Source: Gammaproteobacteria bacterium
GTDB lineage: Bacteria; Pseudomonadota; Gammaproteobacteria; Pseudomonadales; Oleiphilaceae
Length of the DNA: 64,000 nt
Direction: 5' to 3'
Assembly: GCA_002747055.1 (NCBI GenBank)
Contig: PDSQ01000031.1
Coordinates: 1-64,000 of the forward strand
Under the pieces are notes generated by a model. The model saw nothing but the letters and a program-made list of their open reading frames with translations. It did not search any database and was not told where the DNA came from. Of the stretch, positions 42,567 through 53,461 are shown in pieces; the stretch's first letter is position 1, and each line of letters begins with the position of its first letter. Made by a program: the position numbers and the translations under genes.

Positions 42567-43571
42567 ATGGCCTTACTAGAAGTCAAAGAGTTGGTCGTCA
42601 AGTTTGCACTTCGCCAAGGTGAAGTGACAGCACTCGACCACATCAGCTTTAGCCTGAATCGGGGCGAGCGACTGGGTATCGTCGGTGAATCGGGTGCGGG
42701 CAAGTCAGTGGCCGCTTTTTCGATACTCAACTTGATCAGCAGACCCGGCTATATCGCCAATGGTGAAATCCTGTTCGACAACCAGAATCTGGTGTCATTG
42801 AGCAATCGCGATTTACGATCCATCAGGGGCAACCGTATCAGTATGATATTTCAAGACCCGATGATGACGTTAAACCCGGTGCTGACTGTCGGCCAACAGA
42901 TGCGGGAATGCTTGAACACCCACACCAAACTCAACCAAGCCCAGGCCGAAGAAATCTGCCTGGAAAAGCTGAAACTGGTGCAGATCCCCTCGCCGGAGAC
43001 CCGTATCAACCAGTATCCCCATGAACTCTCCGGGGGAATGAAGCAACGCGTTATCATCGCCATCGCATTACTCCTGAACCCAGATATCATCATTGCAGAT
43101 GAACCCACAACTGCGCTCGATGTCACTATTCAGGCTGAAATAATGGAATTGTTACTTAATTTATGCGAACAGCAAAACTTGGCACTGATTTTAATCACCC
43201 ACGACTTGGGTGTGGTATCGCAAGTGACACAAAGAACTATCGTCATGTATGCCGGTCGCATCATAGAAGAAGGCCCGACCAAGGAAATTATCAATGAGGC
43301 TCGACATCCATACACACAGGGACTGATCAAGGCCCTGCCACAACAAGCCCAGCCCAATCAAAAACTGAATCAAATTCCGGGAAGTATGCCATCGTTGGAA
43401 AACATACCCAGCGGCTGTGCCTTCAACCCCAGATGCGTTTATATACAAGAAAACTGTACCCAGGAGACACCGGTATTCGTTCAGTCCGGAGGCTGCAGGG
43501 TGGCCTGCCACCATGTGGCCGACAGCGTTGCTGGCACAGCATACGAAGCAAGCGGAGAAAGGTCAACATGA
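42567..43571 (+). CDS. ABC transporter ATP-binding protein (DppD-like)
   Basis: Walker A 'GESGAGKSVAAFSI', 'LSGGMKQRVIIAIAL', oligopeptide C-terminal Cys motif. Confidence 0.95.
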   Translation: MALLEVKELVVKFALRQGEVTALDHISFSLNRGERLGIVGESGAGKSVAAFSILNLISRPGYIANGEILFDNQNLVSLSNRDLRSIRGNRISMIFQDPMMTLNPVLTVGQQMRECLNTHTKLNQAQAEEICLEKLKLVQIPSPETRINQYPHELSGGMKQRVIIAIALLLNPDIIIADEPTTALDVTIQAEIMELLLNLCEQQNLALILITHDLGVVSQVTQRTIVMYAGRIIEEGPTKEIINEARHPYTQGLIKALPQQAQPNQKLNQIPGSMPSLENIPSGCAFNPRCVYIQENCTQETPVFVQSGGCRVACHHVADSVAGTAYEASGERST

Positions 43572-44578
43572 GCACAAAACTGATTGAAGTCAAAGACATG
43601 CGCATGCGCTTTCCGCTCAACGAACACCTGCTTGATCAGTTGAAAATAAAAAACGGCAAACTGGTCAGGCAAAGGGATTTTGTCCATGCGGTCAACGGCG
43701 TCAGCTTTGACGTCTATCAGGGAGAAGCGCTGTGCGTGGTCGGCGAATCCGGCTGCGGCAAATCAACCGTTGCCAGAATGATAATCGGGCTGCTTCAATT
43801 ATCCGATGGCGAAGTTCACTATCAGGGTAAACGCATTGACACTCTGTCCTCACGACAGATGAAACCCTATCACAGAAAGATGCAGATGATATTCCAGAAT
43901 CCCTATGCCTCGCTCAACCCGCGGATGACAATCAAACAAACACTGGCTGAACCCATTCGATTTCACAATCCTGGAATTTCCAGTTCAGAATTACAGGAAA
44001 AAATTGACGAAGTGATGGCATCGGTCGGGGTCGACCAGGCTTGGGCAGGCCGCTATCCACATGAATTTTCAGGCGGGCAACGACAAAGGATCAGCATCGC
44101 ACGCGCGCTCGCGGTTGACCCCGAATTTATCGTCGCCGACGAACCGATCTCCGCGCTCGATGTCTCTATCCAGGCCCAAGTGTTGAACCTGATGATGGAG
44201 GCGCAAGAGAAACGCAACCTCACTTATCTGTTCATAACGCACGATCTGTCTGTCGTCGAACATTTCGGCACGCGTGTTGCCGTTATGTACCTGGGAACAG
44301 TTTGTGAATTGGCAAATACGCGGACACTCTTTGACAACCCGCTACACCCCTATACCAAGGCATTGTTAAGCGCAATACCAAAACTCAAGGATGAACGACC
44401 CAATCATATCCGGTTGAAAGGTGAGGTTCCGACTCCAGTCAACTTACCGACCGGCTGCGCGTTCAACAGTCGCTGTGTCGATGCCAACGAACGATGCATC
44501 CGAGAAATTCCCAGGTTGATCGCCACAGATGGAGGCCACCAGGTTGCCTGCCACGGAATCGAGGAAGGCCGTCTATGA
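43568..44578 (+). CDS. ABC transporter ATP-binding protein (DppF-like)
   Basis: Walker A 'GESGCGKSTVARMI', 'FSGGQRQRISIARAL'; start at 43568 overlaps the dppD-like stop. Confidence 0.95.
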   Translation: MSTKLIEVKDMRMRFPLNEHLLDQLKIKNGKLVRQRDFVHAVNGVSFDVYQGEALCVVGESGCGKSTVARMIIGLLQLSDGEVHYQGKRIDTLSSRQMKPYHRKMQMIFQNPYASLNPRMTIKQTLAEPIRFHNPGISSSELQEKIDEVMASVGVDQAWAGRYPHEFSGGQRQRISIARALAVDPEFIVADEPISALDVSIQAQVLNLMMEAQEKRNLTYLFITHDLSVVEHFGTRVAVMYLGTVCELANTRTLFDNPLHPYTKALLSAIPKLKDERPNHIRLKGEVPTPVNLPTGCAFNSRCVDANERCIREIPRLIATDGGHQVACHGIEEGRL

Positions 44579-44656
44579 TTGTATTGGCTGTATTCTAGTC
44601 GTATACTCTCGATAGACTGTCATCCCCATCATCCGTTATGAGCTCGATTGCCCTCT

Positions 44657-45598
44657 ATGGAAATTCGCTGGCTGGAAGATTTTATTACACTCGCCCGCAC
44701 TCGACACTTTTCTCGGGCGGCAGATGAGCAAAATGTCACTCAACCCACTTTCAGCCGGCGAATAAAAATGCTTGAAAAAGAAATGGGGGTGACACTGATC
44801 GACCGAAAGACCCTGCCTCTTTCACTGACCCCGGCAGGCGAAATATTTCTCGGTAACGCCAAACGCATCTCCCAATTGATCAAAGAAACAAAATCCTGCT
44901 GCGCTTCGGCCCATAAACTACGACTCAACAAGCTGATATTTGTAACCAGCCAAACCCTATACCTGGTTTATTACCAATCTTGGTTAAAACCATTGTTCGA
45001 TCAAGCGGATATAGAAATTGAGCTAAACCTGGATGCCAGCGAATGGAATACCAAACAATTCATCACGGCCTTACAGGAACAGCGATGCGACCTGATGTTA
45101 AGCTACTGGCACCCTGCAATGGCAGACTTCAATGACGACAAGGATTCCCTGGCCAACTATCTGACGATCGACCAGGAAATGCTGATTCCCTGTAGCGCCG
45201 CTGATGAAAACGCCAACGCCCGCTTCCAGCTTCCCGGCAACCCCCAGCGACCACTCCCTTGCATCGACTTCCATGAAAACTCACCTCTGGAACCGGCTAT
45301 CCAGAATTTTCTGGAAAACACCCCAAAACAGGCAAATTTGCACATGGTGAGCAGGAATTATCATGCGATCAGTGTAAAAGCCATGATTGAGGAAGGTTTT
45401 GGTCTGGGTTGGCTGCCGGGCCGTTTGGCCTCGGAAGCTCTGAAGTCTGGCAAATTGTGCCGGGCCGGTGATTCAGAATGGGATATACCGGTGGAAATCA
45501 GGCTTTATTGGCCACAAGACGCAGTGATACCCGACTTGCACTTTCTTCGGTCACAGCTTCACCAACGCTCTGCCACGCCAGCTCAGTTCAAGAATTGA
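44657..45598 (+). CDS. LysR family transcriptional regulator
   Basis: 'MEIRWLEDFITLARTRHFSRAADEQNVTQPTFSRRIKMLEKEMGVTLIDR'. Confidence 0.95.
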   Translation: MEIRWLEDFITLARTRHFSRAADEQNVTQPTFSRRIKMLEKEMGVTLIDRKTLPLSLTPAGEIFLGNAKRISQLIKETKSCCASAHKLRLNKLIFVTSQTLYLVYYQSWLKPLFDQADIEIELNLDASEWNTKQFITALQEQRCDLMLSYWHPAMADFNDDKDSLANYLTIDQEMLIPCSAADENANARFQLPGNPQRPLPCIDFHENSPLEPAIQNFLENTPKQANLHMVSRNYHAISVKAMIEEGFGLGWLPGRLASEALKSGKLCRAGDSEWDIPVEIRLYWPQDAVIPDLHFLRSQLHQRSATPAQFKN

Positions 45599-48419
45599 TA
45601 ACCAGCCGCAGGGCTTGCACCTGAACGGTCGCCTTGTCGATAGCCGCCAGACCCAGCTCCTTCTGGGCATGATAAAAATCAATTTCATCTTGACGAATCG
45701 ACGGGTTCACTCGCTTCAGCGCCTGCAACCGGTCGATCTCGATATTCAGCGCGTTTGCCAGTCTTGCCCTGGCGTGCAGAAGAATGTCGGGAAGCTGCCG
45801 TTCCGCAATTGCGATACTCTTGTCCAGCATTAGAGAACACTCCTCTCTGACCTGTTTCAATACTGCCTGCCCCGTTTGTCTTTTAACGTTCTGTGCCAAA
45901 GAATTCAGCTTGTCATGCGGAACAATCCCGGATAGGTCTTTACCTCTTATATCAACAAGTAAACGAATGGGGGTAACGGGTAAAAACGAATTGACTTGCA
46001 GGTATTCCGGCGCCACCGTGCTGGCAGTAAACACCGACTCCAGCAATAGGGTTCCAGCTGGCAAAGCCTTGACCGAGATGGTGACCACACTGGCATTACC
46101 CAGCTCGGAACTGGCCACCATATCCATCGCTTCGACAACCATCGGGTGCTCCCAGCTGAGAAAATGCATATCATCCCTGGATAACGCCTGATCCCGGGAA
46201 AAAGTCACTGTGATGGGGTCATCCCGTAATCCGGGGAAATGGCCACCACGCATATGATCGGTAGGCATGATGACTCGCGCCTGCTCAGAGTACTCATCAC
46301 TATCCACACCATAGACATCGAACAGGCTCTCCATATAGGCCATCAACTCAGGGCTGTCTTCCTGCTCATCGATCCGGGCGATAATTGCGGCAGCCTTTTC
46401 CTTGTTGCAGGAATGCAGCTCGAGCAACTGATCTCTGCCGGCCTGCTGCGCTTTCAATACTTCAGATGTATGCATCTCGGCTTCGGCCAGCAGCGCCTCG
46501 AGGGCGGCCGGATCCTTTGCGGATAAAGCAGAAAGAAGCGGCTCGTTAAAGTGCTGGTAAATTGCAAATGCGGCCGCAACGCTGCGCTCGAACAAACCCA
46601 AACCATGGTGATACCAACGATACAGCACTTCCTGAGCCGTCGCTTCCAGATAGGGGACATGAATATAAATAGTTTTCGTTTGACCAATCCGATCCAGTCG
46701 ACCTATCCGCTGCTCCAGCAAATCCGGATTGAGCGGCAAGTCAAACAACACCAGATGGTGAGAGAACTGGAAGTTTCTGCCCTCACTGCCAATTTCGGAA
46801 CAGATCAGTACCTGAGCGCCAAACGTCATATCGGCAAAATAAGCAGCCGCGCGATCACGTTCCAACAGCGATAGATCCTCATGGAATGCCGCGCTTCTGA
46901 CACCCTTATAGAGACGCAAATGTTGCTCTAGAGAAATCGCGGTATCCGGTTTGGCGCAAATCACCAAAATCTTTTCCTGTTTCAGTCCTGCCAGCATGTT
47001 CTTCAGCCACTCCACACGCGGATCTTGCTGCAGCCAGAGCTGTTCGGATACGGCCTGTTCCGGAGTCAAAGCCGGCCCGCCCCAGCTGACAGCCGCCAAG
47101 CGATAAAGCTCGGGCTGAGCCAAGGGGTAAGGAATCACCTTTCGTTCGGGGAACCCCTGGATAGCTTGCCGTGTGTTACGAAACAATACACGACCGGTTC
47201 CATGCCGATCGAGCAATTGCTCGATCAGTTTTGTGACGGCTCGATCGCCAGCCAACAATTCCGCCAGATCAGCCTCCCCACCCAGATACTCGGCAAGCAA
47301 GCTCTGCTCATCGGCACTCAATGAATCCGGCTTGTGTTGCAGCTTTCGCACCACCTGATTCAACTGCTGGTAACCTTGCTCTTCCTTTGCAAACCGGGAC
47401 AAATCAAAAAAACGATCAGGATCGAGCAATCTTAAACGTGCAAAATGACTGGCCATTCCCGCCTGTTCAGGCGTTGCCGTCAATAAAAGCAACCCCTCAC
47501 TCTGCGCGGCCAACTGTTCGACACAAGCGTACTCGACACTCGGCTCTAACTCGGACCAATGCAGGTGATGAGCTTCGTCGACTACCATCAGGTCCCAGCC
47601 TGCAGCCTTGGCATGGGCCAACGCATCGAGGTTAGCGACCAAAAAATCCAGACTGCTCAGCACCAGTTGTTCCGCCTCAAAAGGATTTTCCTGCCCTTCT
47701 TCGATCAGTGCCTGATAGCGGCCACGATCAAAGATCGAAAATGCCAGATTAAATCGACGCAACATTTCGACCAGCCACTGGTGAAGCAGACTCTCCGGCA
47801 CCACAATCAGTACGCGCGATGCGCGTCCTGTATGCAACTGATAGTGCAGGATCATGCCAGCCTCGATGGTTTTACCCAAACCGACTTCATCGGCAAGCAA
47901 AACACGAGGCGCATACCTTTGTGCCACCTCGCTGGCGATATACACCTGGTGGGGCAAATGATTGGTGCGCGCGCCAATCAATCCCTTAACCGGGGATGTT
48001 TGCTGACGATTGAGATGCTTCAGGGTCGCCACTCTAAGCTCGAAGCATTTTTTCTGATCAAATTGACCACTGAGAAGGCGCTCTTTCGGGGAAGAAAGCT
48101 GAACCGAACTGTCCAGATCCATCTCGGTAAACTGAACTGTGGTATTGGTGGTATCCAGTCCCTGATAATGCAACACGCCATCGCGCTCCTCTACAGCCAC
48201 CAGAGTCACATGCTCGATTGCACGGGTGTTGACGACATCACCCGGTTGATAGTAAACGCGGACAAGTGGCGCGCTGTGTTTCGCGTAGGTACGGGTTTCC
48301 TCCGCAGCCGGAAAGCTCAAAGCGATATGGCGGGCACTGATTTCAATCAGCATGCCCAATCCAAGTTGAGGTTCGGTCTGGCTAATCCAACGCTGGCCAA
48401 TGACAAAATCCATAATCAT
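45588..48419 (-). CDS. rapA: RNA polymerase-associated protein RapA (SWI2/SNF2 helicase)
   Basis: 'LLADEVGLGKTIEAGMIL', 'DEAHHL', 'ICSEIGSEGRNFQFSHHLVLFDLPLNPDLLEQRIGRLDRIGQ'. Confidence 0.97.
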   Translation of the reverse strand: MIMDFVIGQRWISQTEPQLGLGMLIEISARHIALSFPAAEETRTYAKHSAPLVRVYYQPGDVVNTRAIEHVTLVAVEERDGVLHYQGLDTTNTTVQFTEMDLDSSVQLSSPKERLLSGQFDQKKCFELRVATLKHLNRQQTSPVKGLIGARTNHLPHQVYIASEVAQRYAPRVLLADEVGLGKTIEAGMILHYQLHTGRASRVLIVVPESLLHQWLVEMLRRFNLAFSIFDRGRYQALIEEGQENPFEAEQLVLSSLDFLVANLDALAHAKAAGWDLMVVDEAHHLHWSELEPSVEYACVEQLAAQSEGLLLLTATPEQAGMASHFARLRLLDPDRFFDLSRFAKEEQGYQQLNQVVRKLQHKPDSLSADEQSLLAEYLGGEADLAELLAGDRAVTKLIEQLLDRHGTGRVLFRNTRQAIQGFPERKVIPYPLAQPELYRLAAVSWGGPALTPEQAVSEQLWLQQDPRVEWLKNMLAGLKQEKILVICAKPDTAISLEQHLRLYKGVRSAAFHEDLSLLERDRAAAYFADMTFGAQVLICSEIGSEGRNFQFSHHLVLFDLPLNPDLLEQRIGRLDRIGQTKTIYIHVPYLEATAQEVLYRWYHHGLGLFERSVAAAFAIYQHFNEPLLSALSAKDPAALEALLAEAEMHTSEVLKAQQAGRDQLLELHSCNKEKAAAIIARIDEQEDSPELMAYMESLFDVYGVDSDEYSEQARVIMPTDHMRGGHFPGLRDDPITVTFSRDQALSRDDMHFLSWEHPMVVEAMDMVASSELGNASVVTISVKALPAGTLLLESVFTASTVAPEYLQVNSFLPVTPIRLLVDIRGKDLSGIVPHDKLNSLAQNVKRQTGQAVLKQVREECSLMLDKSIAIAERQLPDILLHARARLANALNIEIDRLQALKRVNPSIRQDEIDFYHAQKELGLAAIDKATVQVQALRLVINS

Positions 48420-48682
48420 TCTTCACTCTGACGCAAATAGTTCGAAACTGATGGTTGAAGATTTTATGGTCGCGTATTCTAGCAGATAACAGGTCAGGAT
48501 GAGGCATGGTTTTTGGTCGACAATCCAGGTTGGCCGCTTGCTCCGTTTTGGCAACAGCCGGTGTTTTTCATTCAGTTTTTATTCAGTTTATCCGCTCTAT
48601 GCTTTAACCCTCTCGAAGATAATTCGGGCCTGGTATTTGGCCATCACAAATCATAGACAACTATGATAAACAGGAAAACACC

Positions 48683-49537
48683 ATGACCACACTCATTGAC
48701 TATCCGATTTACGACAACTTGCCGACCCTGAGTATTCAACAACGAAACAACGCCATCGAAGTCACTCTGTCGGCCTCGAACGAGGTCTATTCCAACTGGG
48801 ACTATGACTATTATTTTGGCGATTTTGCCTCCGACTTAACAACCTCAAATTTCGCTTTTCATGGTATCGAAGGAGCCAGTTATGATATTGTTTCGAGCAG
48901 TTACTACGACCCGTTCGAGCTAAGACTATACGATGATTTTGGCCACGTTATCGCTATAGACGATGACTGGCGTGACGGCGAAGACCGCATCGATCACTTC
49001 GATGCCCCTTATACAGGCTGGTACTATGTCGATGCCAGTTGGCAGTTTGCTTACCATAACGACTATGTTAGCCTGACCATACATGAGACGCTCCACGATG
49101 ATGGTTATACTGATGATGAAGGTTTTGTCTTTGTCGATAACCGCCATGCAAACAAAGACGACGTGTTGGTCATTGCCCGGCTTTATAACGCAGCCTTTGA
49201 CCGGCTTCCAGATGGTGGCGGCTTGAACTACTGGATAGACGAGTGGGAATCGGGCGTGGACTTTCAAACCATTTCACGCCACTTTTATTTCTCGGAGGAA
49301 TTTCGCCAAACATACGGCCAACTGAATGATGTCGAGTATATCGATGTGCTCTACCTCAACGTGTTAGATCGACCGCCGGAAGACGCCGGACTCGATTATT
49401 GGGTCGGGCAACTGCAGGATGGCATGGATCGAGCCGAGGTTCTGGCGCGTTTTTCAGACTCGATCGAAAATATCGACAACACCCTCCCGGTGCTGGACGA
49501 TATCTACTATGCCGGTGGCGGTGAATGGCTGTGGTAA
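48683..49537 (+). CDS. DUF4214 domain-containing protein with PPC-like N-terminal region
   Basis: 'LYNAAFDRLPDGGGLNYWIDEWESG' and 'LYLNVLDRPPEDAGLDYWVGQLQDG' are DUF4214 repeats; 'FELRLYDDFGHVIAIDDDWRDGEDRIDHFDAPYTGWYYV' is PPC-like. Confidence 0.85.
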   Translation: MTTLIDYPIYDNLPTLSIQQRNNAIEVTLSASNEVYSNWDYDYYFGDFASDLTTSNFAFHGIEGASYDIVSSSYYDPFELRLYDDFGHVIAIDDDWRDGEDRIDHFDAPYTGWYYVDASWQFAYHNDYVSLTIHETLHDDGYTDDEGFVFVDNRHANKDDVLVIARLYNAAFDRLPDGGGLNYWIDEWESGVDFQTISRHFYFSEEFRQTYGQLNDVEYIDVLYLNVLDRPPEDAGLDYWVGQLQDGMDRAEVLARFSDSIENIDNTLPVLDDIYYAGGGEWLW

Positions 49538-49576
49538 GTTAAACCACTGTCAGAAACAAGAGATAACAATGCGGTA

Positions 49577-50323
49577 ATGGACAACAAACCTAAAGGTACG
49601 ACTTTGCCAGATCACCTTTTTACCAGCCTGCTTCTGGCCCCGATACTTCTGGGCCAGGCAATTTACACCCGTAAAGTGACACCCAGACTGCCCGAGCCAG
49701 CCGGGCCAAGAGCCGGCTGCGTTGGCAGCGGGCCATCCGTAAAACTGCTGATACTCGGTGATTCCGCTGCCGCCGGTGTTGGCGTAACCTGCCAAAGCGA
49801 GGCTCTTTCAGGCGCATTGTCGGCAAAACTGTCTACCCGCTACAGGCTCGAATGGAGGCTGCTTGCCGAAACTGGCCTGGGCGCGGCAGAGTTGATCGAC
49901 AAACTGAATCGAGGTCCGGCTTTCAGTACAGATTTCGTCTTGATATCCATCGGCGTCAATGATATCACCCGTGGCCTATCGGCAAAACGCTGGATCTCAA
50001 AGCTGACCCAACTGCAACACCAGCTAATCAACAAATACAAAGCAAAAACCATTCTGTTTACCAGTGTGCCGCCAATGGGCCGGTTTCCGGCACTGCCGCA
50101 ACCATTACGCTGGTATCTGGGCCGCAAAGCCGACCTGTTCAACCGACACCTGAAAACATTTGCCCAAGCCCAGCCAAATCTTGAATTTATCGGCGTCGAT
50201 TTCCCGATCACTCTGTCCTTCATCGCAGAAGACGGGTTTCACCCCAGTCGCACCGCCTATGACCTTTGGTCAGACCTGGTTGTCGAGAGAATCAGCGACA
50301 TATCCGGTCACCATTGTTCGTGA
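49577..50323 (+). CDS. SGNH/GDSL hydrolase family protein
   Basis: 'LLILGDSAAAGVGV', 'ISIGVNDITRG', 'DGFHPSRTAYDLWSD' catalytic blocks. Confidence 0.93.
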   Translation: MDNKPKGTTLPDHLFTSLLLAPILLGQAIYTRKVTPRLPEPAGPRAGCVGSGPSVKLLILGDSAAAGVGVTCQSEALSGALSAKLSTRYRLEWRLLAETGLGAAELIDKLNRGPAFSTDFVLISIGVNDITRGLSAKRWISKLTQLQHQLINKYKAKTILFTSVPPMGRFPALPQPLRWYLGRKADLFNRHLKTFAQAQPNLEFIGVDFPITLSFIAEDGFHPSRTAYDLWSDLVVERISDISGHHCS

Positions 50324-50397
50324 CCAGATATCAAATACGCAGATTCTCTGCATAGACTTGACCGGATTTCGAAACTATATAGAAGGAGTTTTACCCC

Positions 50398-51246
50398 ATG
50401 CAAACCGTTATCGAGCAGATCTGGAACACTTCCCAGTTTTCCAAAGCAGTGAGCATTCAGCCGGTATCCGGTGGTTGCATCAATCAAGCCTGGCAAGTCA
50501 AGACCCTGTCGGGCCAGACCTATTTTGCAAAAACACACGACCGACCACCTCAGCATTTTTTTGCCCGGGAAGCGGAGGGGTTACAGGCACTCCATGACTC
50601 AGGCAGCATACGTTGTCCACAAGTCTGTCTGGTCACCGATTCAGTACTCGTTCTGGAATTCATACCACCAGAAAAACCGAAAGCAGGCAGTTGGAGCGAG
50701 CTTGGCAAACAGCTCGCACACCTACACAATCAACCAGCCACTCAATTCGGCTTTGACCACGACAACTATTGTGGCTCAACCCCACAAATCAATACCTGGA
50801 ATATCAATGGCCACGCATTTTTCGCTGAATCCCGCCTAGGATATCAAACCAGAATTGCCTACGACAATAAGCGGATCAATCGCCGACTACGCGACAAAAT
50901 TGACAATCTGGGAGCCAGGCTCGAACAACTCATCCCATCGCAACCGCCATCATTGATCCACGGTGATCTATGGTCGGGAAACCTCTTGTTCGACAGCCGG
51001 GGAGCTCCCGTTCTGATTGATCCGGCCTGCCACTATGGCTGGGCAGAAGCAGAACTCGCGATGACCTCGCTCTTTGGTGGCTTTCCCAACGCGTTTTATG
51101 CCGCCTATGAAGGTGAACGACCTCAAGTATCCGGATGGCGCGACCGGGAGCCGATATACAATCTCTACCACCTGCTCAACCATGTCAACCTGTTTGGTGG
51201 TGCCTATCTTGGCCAGGTCGAGTCGATCGTATCACACTACTGCTAA
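50398..51246 (+). CDS. Fructosamine kinase family protein
   Basis: 'FAREAEGLQAL', 'LIHGDLWSGNLLFDSRGAPVLIDPACHYGWAEAELAMTSLFGGF'. Confidence 0.93.
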   Translation: MQTVIEQIWNTSQFSKAVSIQPVSGGCINQAWQVKTLSGQTYFAKTHDRPPQHFFAREAEGLQALHDSGSIRCPQVCLVTDSVLVLEFIPPEKPKAGSWSELGKQLAHLHNQPATQFGFDHDNYCGSTPQINTWNINGHAFFAESRLGYQTRIAYDNKRINRRLRDKIDNLGARLEQLIPSQPPSLIHGDLWSGNLLFDSRGAPVLIDPACHYGWAEAELAMTSLFGGFPNAFYAAYEGERPQVSGWRDREPIYNLYHLLNHVNLFGGAYLGQVESIVSHYC

Positions 51247-51490
51247 CCGGATTGACTTTCGCTTATATCGCCGCTTGGTTAAGGTCATTCTGGTAGGCAG
51301 TAACGAATAACTCGGACATTTCCAATTAAACCACGTTGTCTCGAGCCAGCATTTAGAGCAAGCTCAGAGCGATGCAATGACCGAGACTACAAGTACCTGA
51401 CTTGAAAAGGTGGTGTCTTTGACCGTGTCTAAAAAGATCGGTACCTGCGACGCGCCAGCGGGCTTCCTGTAAAAAAACCAATCATCCTGG

Positions 51491-52426
51491 TTAAGCCAAC
51501 AACACTCGGTCGACAAACTTGCGAACCAACTCATTGGACTCGGGTGTTTCACTCACTGTTGACAAAACCTTGTCCAGATGAGCGATGCTTGAGGTATATT
51601 TCTCTCGATAAAACGTCAGACGTTCAACCAGACAGGCACGATCCACTTCCGGATGAAACTGAAAAGCCCAAAAAGGTTTGTTGATGACCTTGAAAACATG
51701 AACGCACTGGGAAGTAAAAGCCAGTAACTGACACTGCTCTGGTAGCTTCGTCGCTTTCTGTTGATGTACAGATACCGCCATAAAATGATTTGGCGTATCG
51801 TGAAACAGCGGATCATGGGCCGCACTGTCAGCAAGTTCAATAGGTAAGGTTCCCATCTCAAAGCCCTCTTCCTGATGTTCAATTTCGCCACCAAGAGCCA
51901 AAACAGCTAACTGAAAACCGAAACAAGAAGCAAAAACCGGTATATTTTGCCTGACGCAGCTAAGCAATAACCGCTCCGCACTTTCCACAAAAGGGTATTT
52001 ATCAGGCATCAACACATTTGCCTCGCTCGCCCCCCCGACAAACAGCGCATCGTAGCCTTCGAGCACATCAGGGCCAAAAAACGGTCGATCAAAGACATTG
52101 AGCACGTCAAACTGATCTTTTTGTAACCCGGAGTAGCGCACAAAACTTTCAAACTCTTCTCTCCTTACCTGTTCCTGGTCACGTATTTGAAGCAATAGAA
52201 TCTTTGGTAACGGCTTTCTTCCTTCCAATCTGGTATTCCTCTGCTGGTCATTGATAAACGAGTCAATATAAAGAAAAACAACGGGTAAAACCACTTTCTG
52301 TTTACCAAATAACGTTATTCCCAATAAAAAAATCGGGCGGTGACAGGCGGGGTAATGGGTAACGAAAACAGCACGACAAACCAGCAGGACAGGGTCACCC
52401 GCTCTGCCCGAAAAAAGGCTATGCAA
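51491..52426 (-). CDS. Class I glutamine amidotransferase-like protein (true start probably downstream of the ORF start)
   Basis: 'IPVFASCFGFQLAVLALGGEIEHQ' nucleophile context and 'WAFQFHPEVD'. Confidence 0.85.
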   Translation of the reverse strand: MHSLFSGRAGDPVLLVCRAVFVTHYPACHRPIFLLGITLFGKQKVVLPVVFLYIDSFINDQQRNTRLEGRKPLPKILLLQIRDQEQVRREEFESFVRYSGLQKDQFDVLNVFDRPFFGPDVLEGYDALFVGGASEANVLMPDKYPFVESAERLLLSCVRQNIPVFASCFGFQLAVLALGGEIEHQEEGFEMGTLPIELADSAAHDPLFHDTPNHFMAVSVHQQKATKLPEQCQLLAFTSQCVHVFKVINKPFWAFQFHPEVDRACLVERLTFYREKYTSSIAHLDKVLSTVSETPESNELVRKFVDRVLLA

Positions 52427-52958
52427 AATCCTTTTTCAACAAAGATTCATCCGTCAAATCATCGACATCAAACTGGACTTCGGAAACGTCGTCGTATCCG
52501 GACATTTCCTCCATCTGCTCGATCAAATGGACAGCAATACCGACAAAATCCGTATCCGTAACAAGCCCCCTCAACTTACCCTCGGTAACAACAGGAAGAC
52601 AACCGTATTTATGCTTCCTTAACAGTAGCGCCGCACTTTTAAGACTGTCCCGTTCATCGATGGTATGGACTTTTCGGGTCATCACTTCCCGCACCTTGTG
52701 TGAGCGTTCCAGCTTGGTGCGCTGATCCACTGACAACAGCCGCAAACTTGACGAAGAAGCGGCCAGCAAATCACGCTGAGTCACGATACCCAGCAGGATA
52801 TCACCATCACCATTCGCTACAATGGGGATATGGCGAATATTCTTTCTCTCCATCATTGTGCGAGCTTCAAACACCGATGCGTCGGGACCGAGCGTATAAA
52901 GGGTTCTAACCATGACCTCATCGACAGTAATCATACTATCTCTCCTATCCTTACCCAC
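52419..52958 (-). CDS. CBS domain-containing protein
   Basis: Two CBS repeats: 'VDEVMVRTLYTLGPDASVFEARTMMERKNIRHIPIV' and 'REVMTRKVHTIDERDSLKSAALLLRKHKYGCLPVV'. Confidence 0.93.
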   Translation of the reverse strand: MGKDRRDSMITVDEVMVRTLYTLGPDASVFEARTMMERKNIRHIPIVANGDGDILLGIVTQRDLLAASSSSLRLLSVDQRTKLERSHKVREVMTRKVHTIDERDSLKSAALLLRKHKYGCLPVVTEGKLRGLVTDTDFVGIAVHLIEQMEEMSGYDDVSEVQFDVDDLTDESLLKKDFA

Positions 52959-53461
52959 TGATGCCGTTGTTATTGTTGGAAGGCACCCTCACTGATCGCC
53001 TGAACGCTTATGTCAAGTTTAGATGATACTGCGCGATTGGTCAGGTCACCACTTTGACAACCGTCAATCCAGCCAAAGATTCTTTATCCAGCCCTGCGGT
53101 GCCATTCATTTCTGACAGGTACCGGCCGCTGTTTACGGGGTTTGAAGCCCAATGACACAAAAACGTACGCTAAGGAATTTTATCGATAAAGGATCGATGA
53201 GGGCTGGATTCAAGAAGAAAGTGTGCGGCACTCCCTGTGTCAGGCAATCGGCATGACAATGAAGGTGTGGCATCGACGCTGACGGTCAAATCATATCGGC
53301 GCCATACCTTTCCCAACCTCACTTCTCGTTATCGCTCTTCACTTGAAATTTGTCCTGGAAATAAAATATTGGAATAGTGGTCAAGGCAGTTTTCAGTAAT
53401 TGGAAACTGCGGCAGAATTGATTTTTTCCTGTCAAGAGCCTGGCTATCCAGAGCAATTTAA

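Noticed and set aside
47559-48431. 290-aa plus-strand ORF opposite rapA
   Set aside because: Long, but fully antisense to the conserved rapA helicase; no domain pattern, so attributed to codon-bias shadowing.
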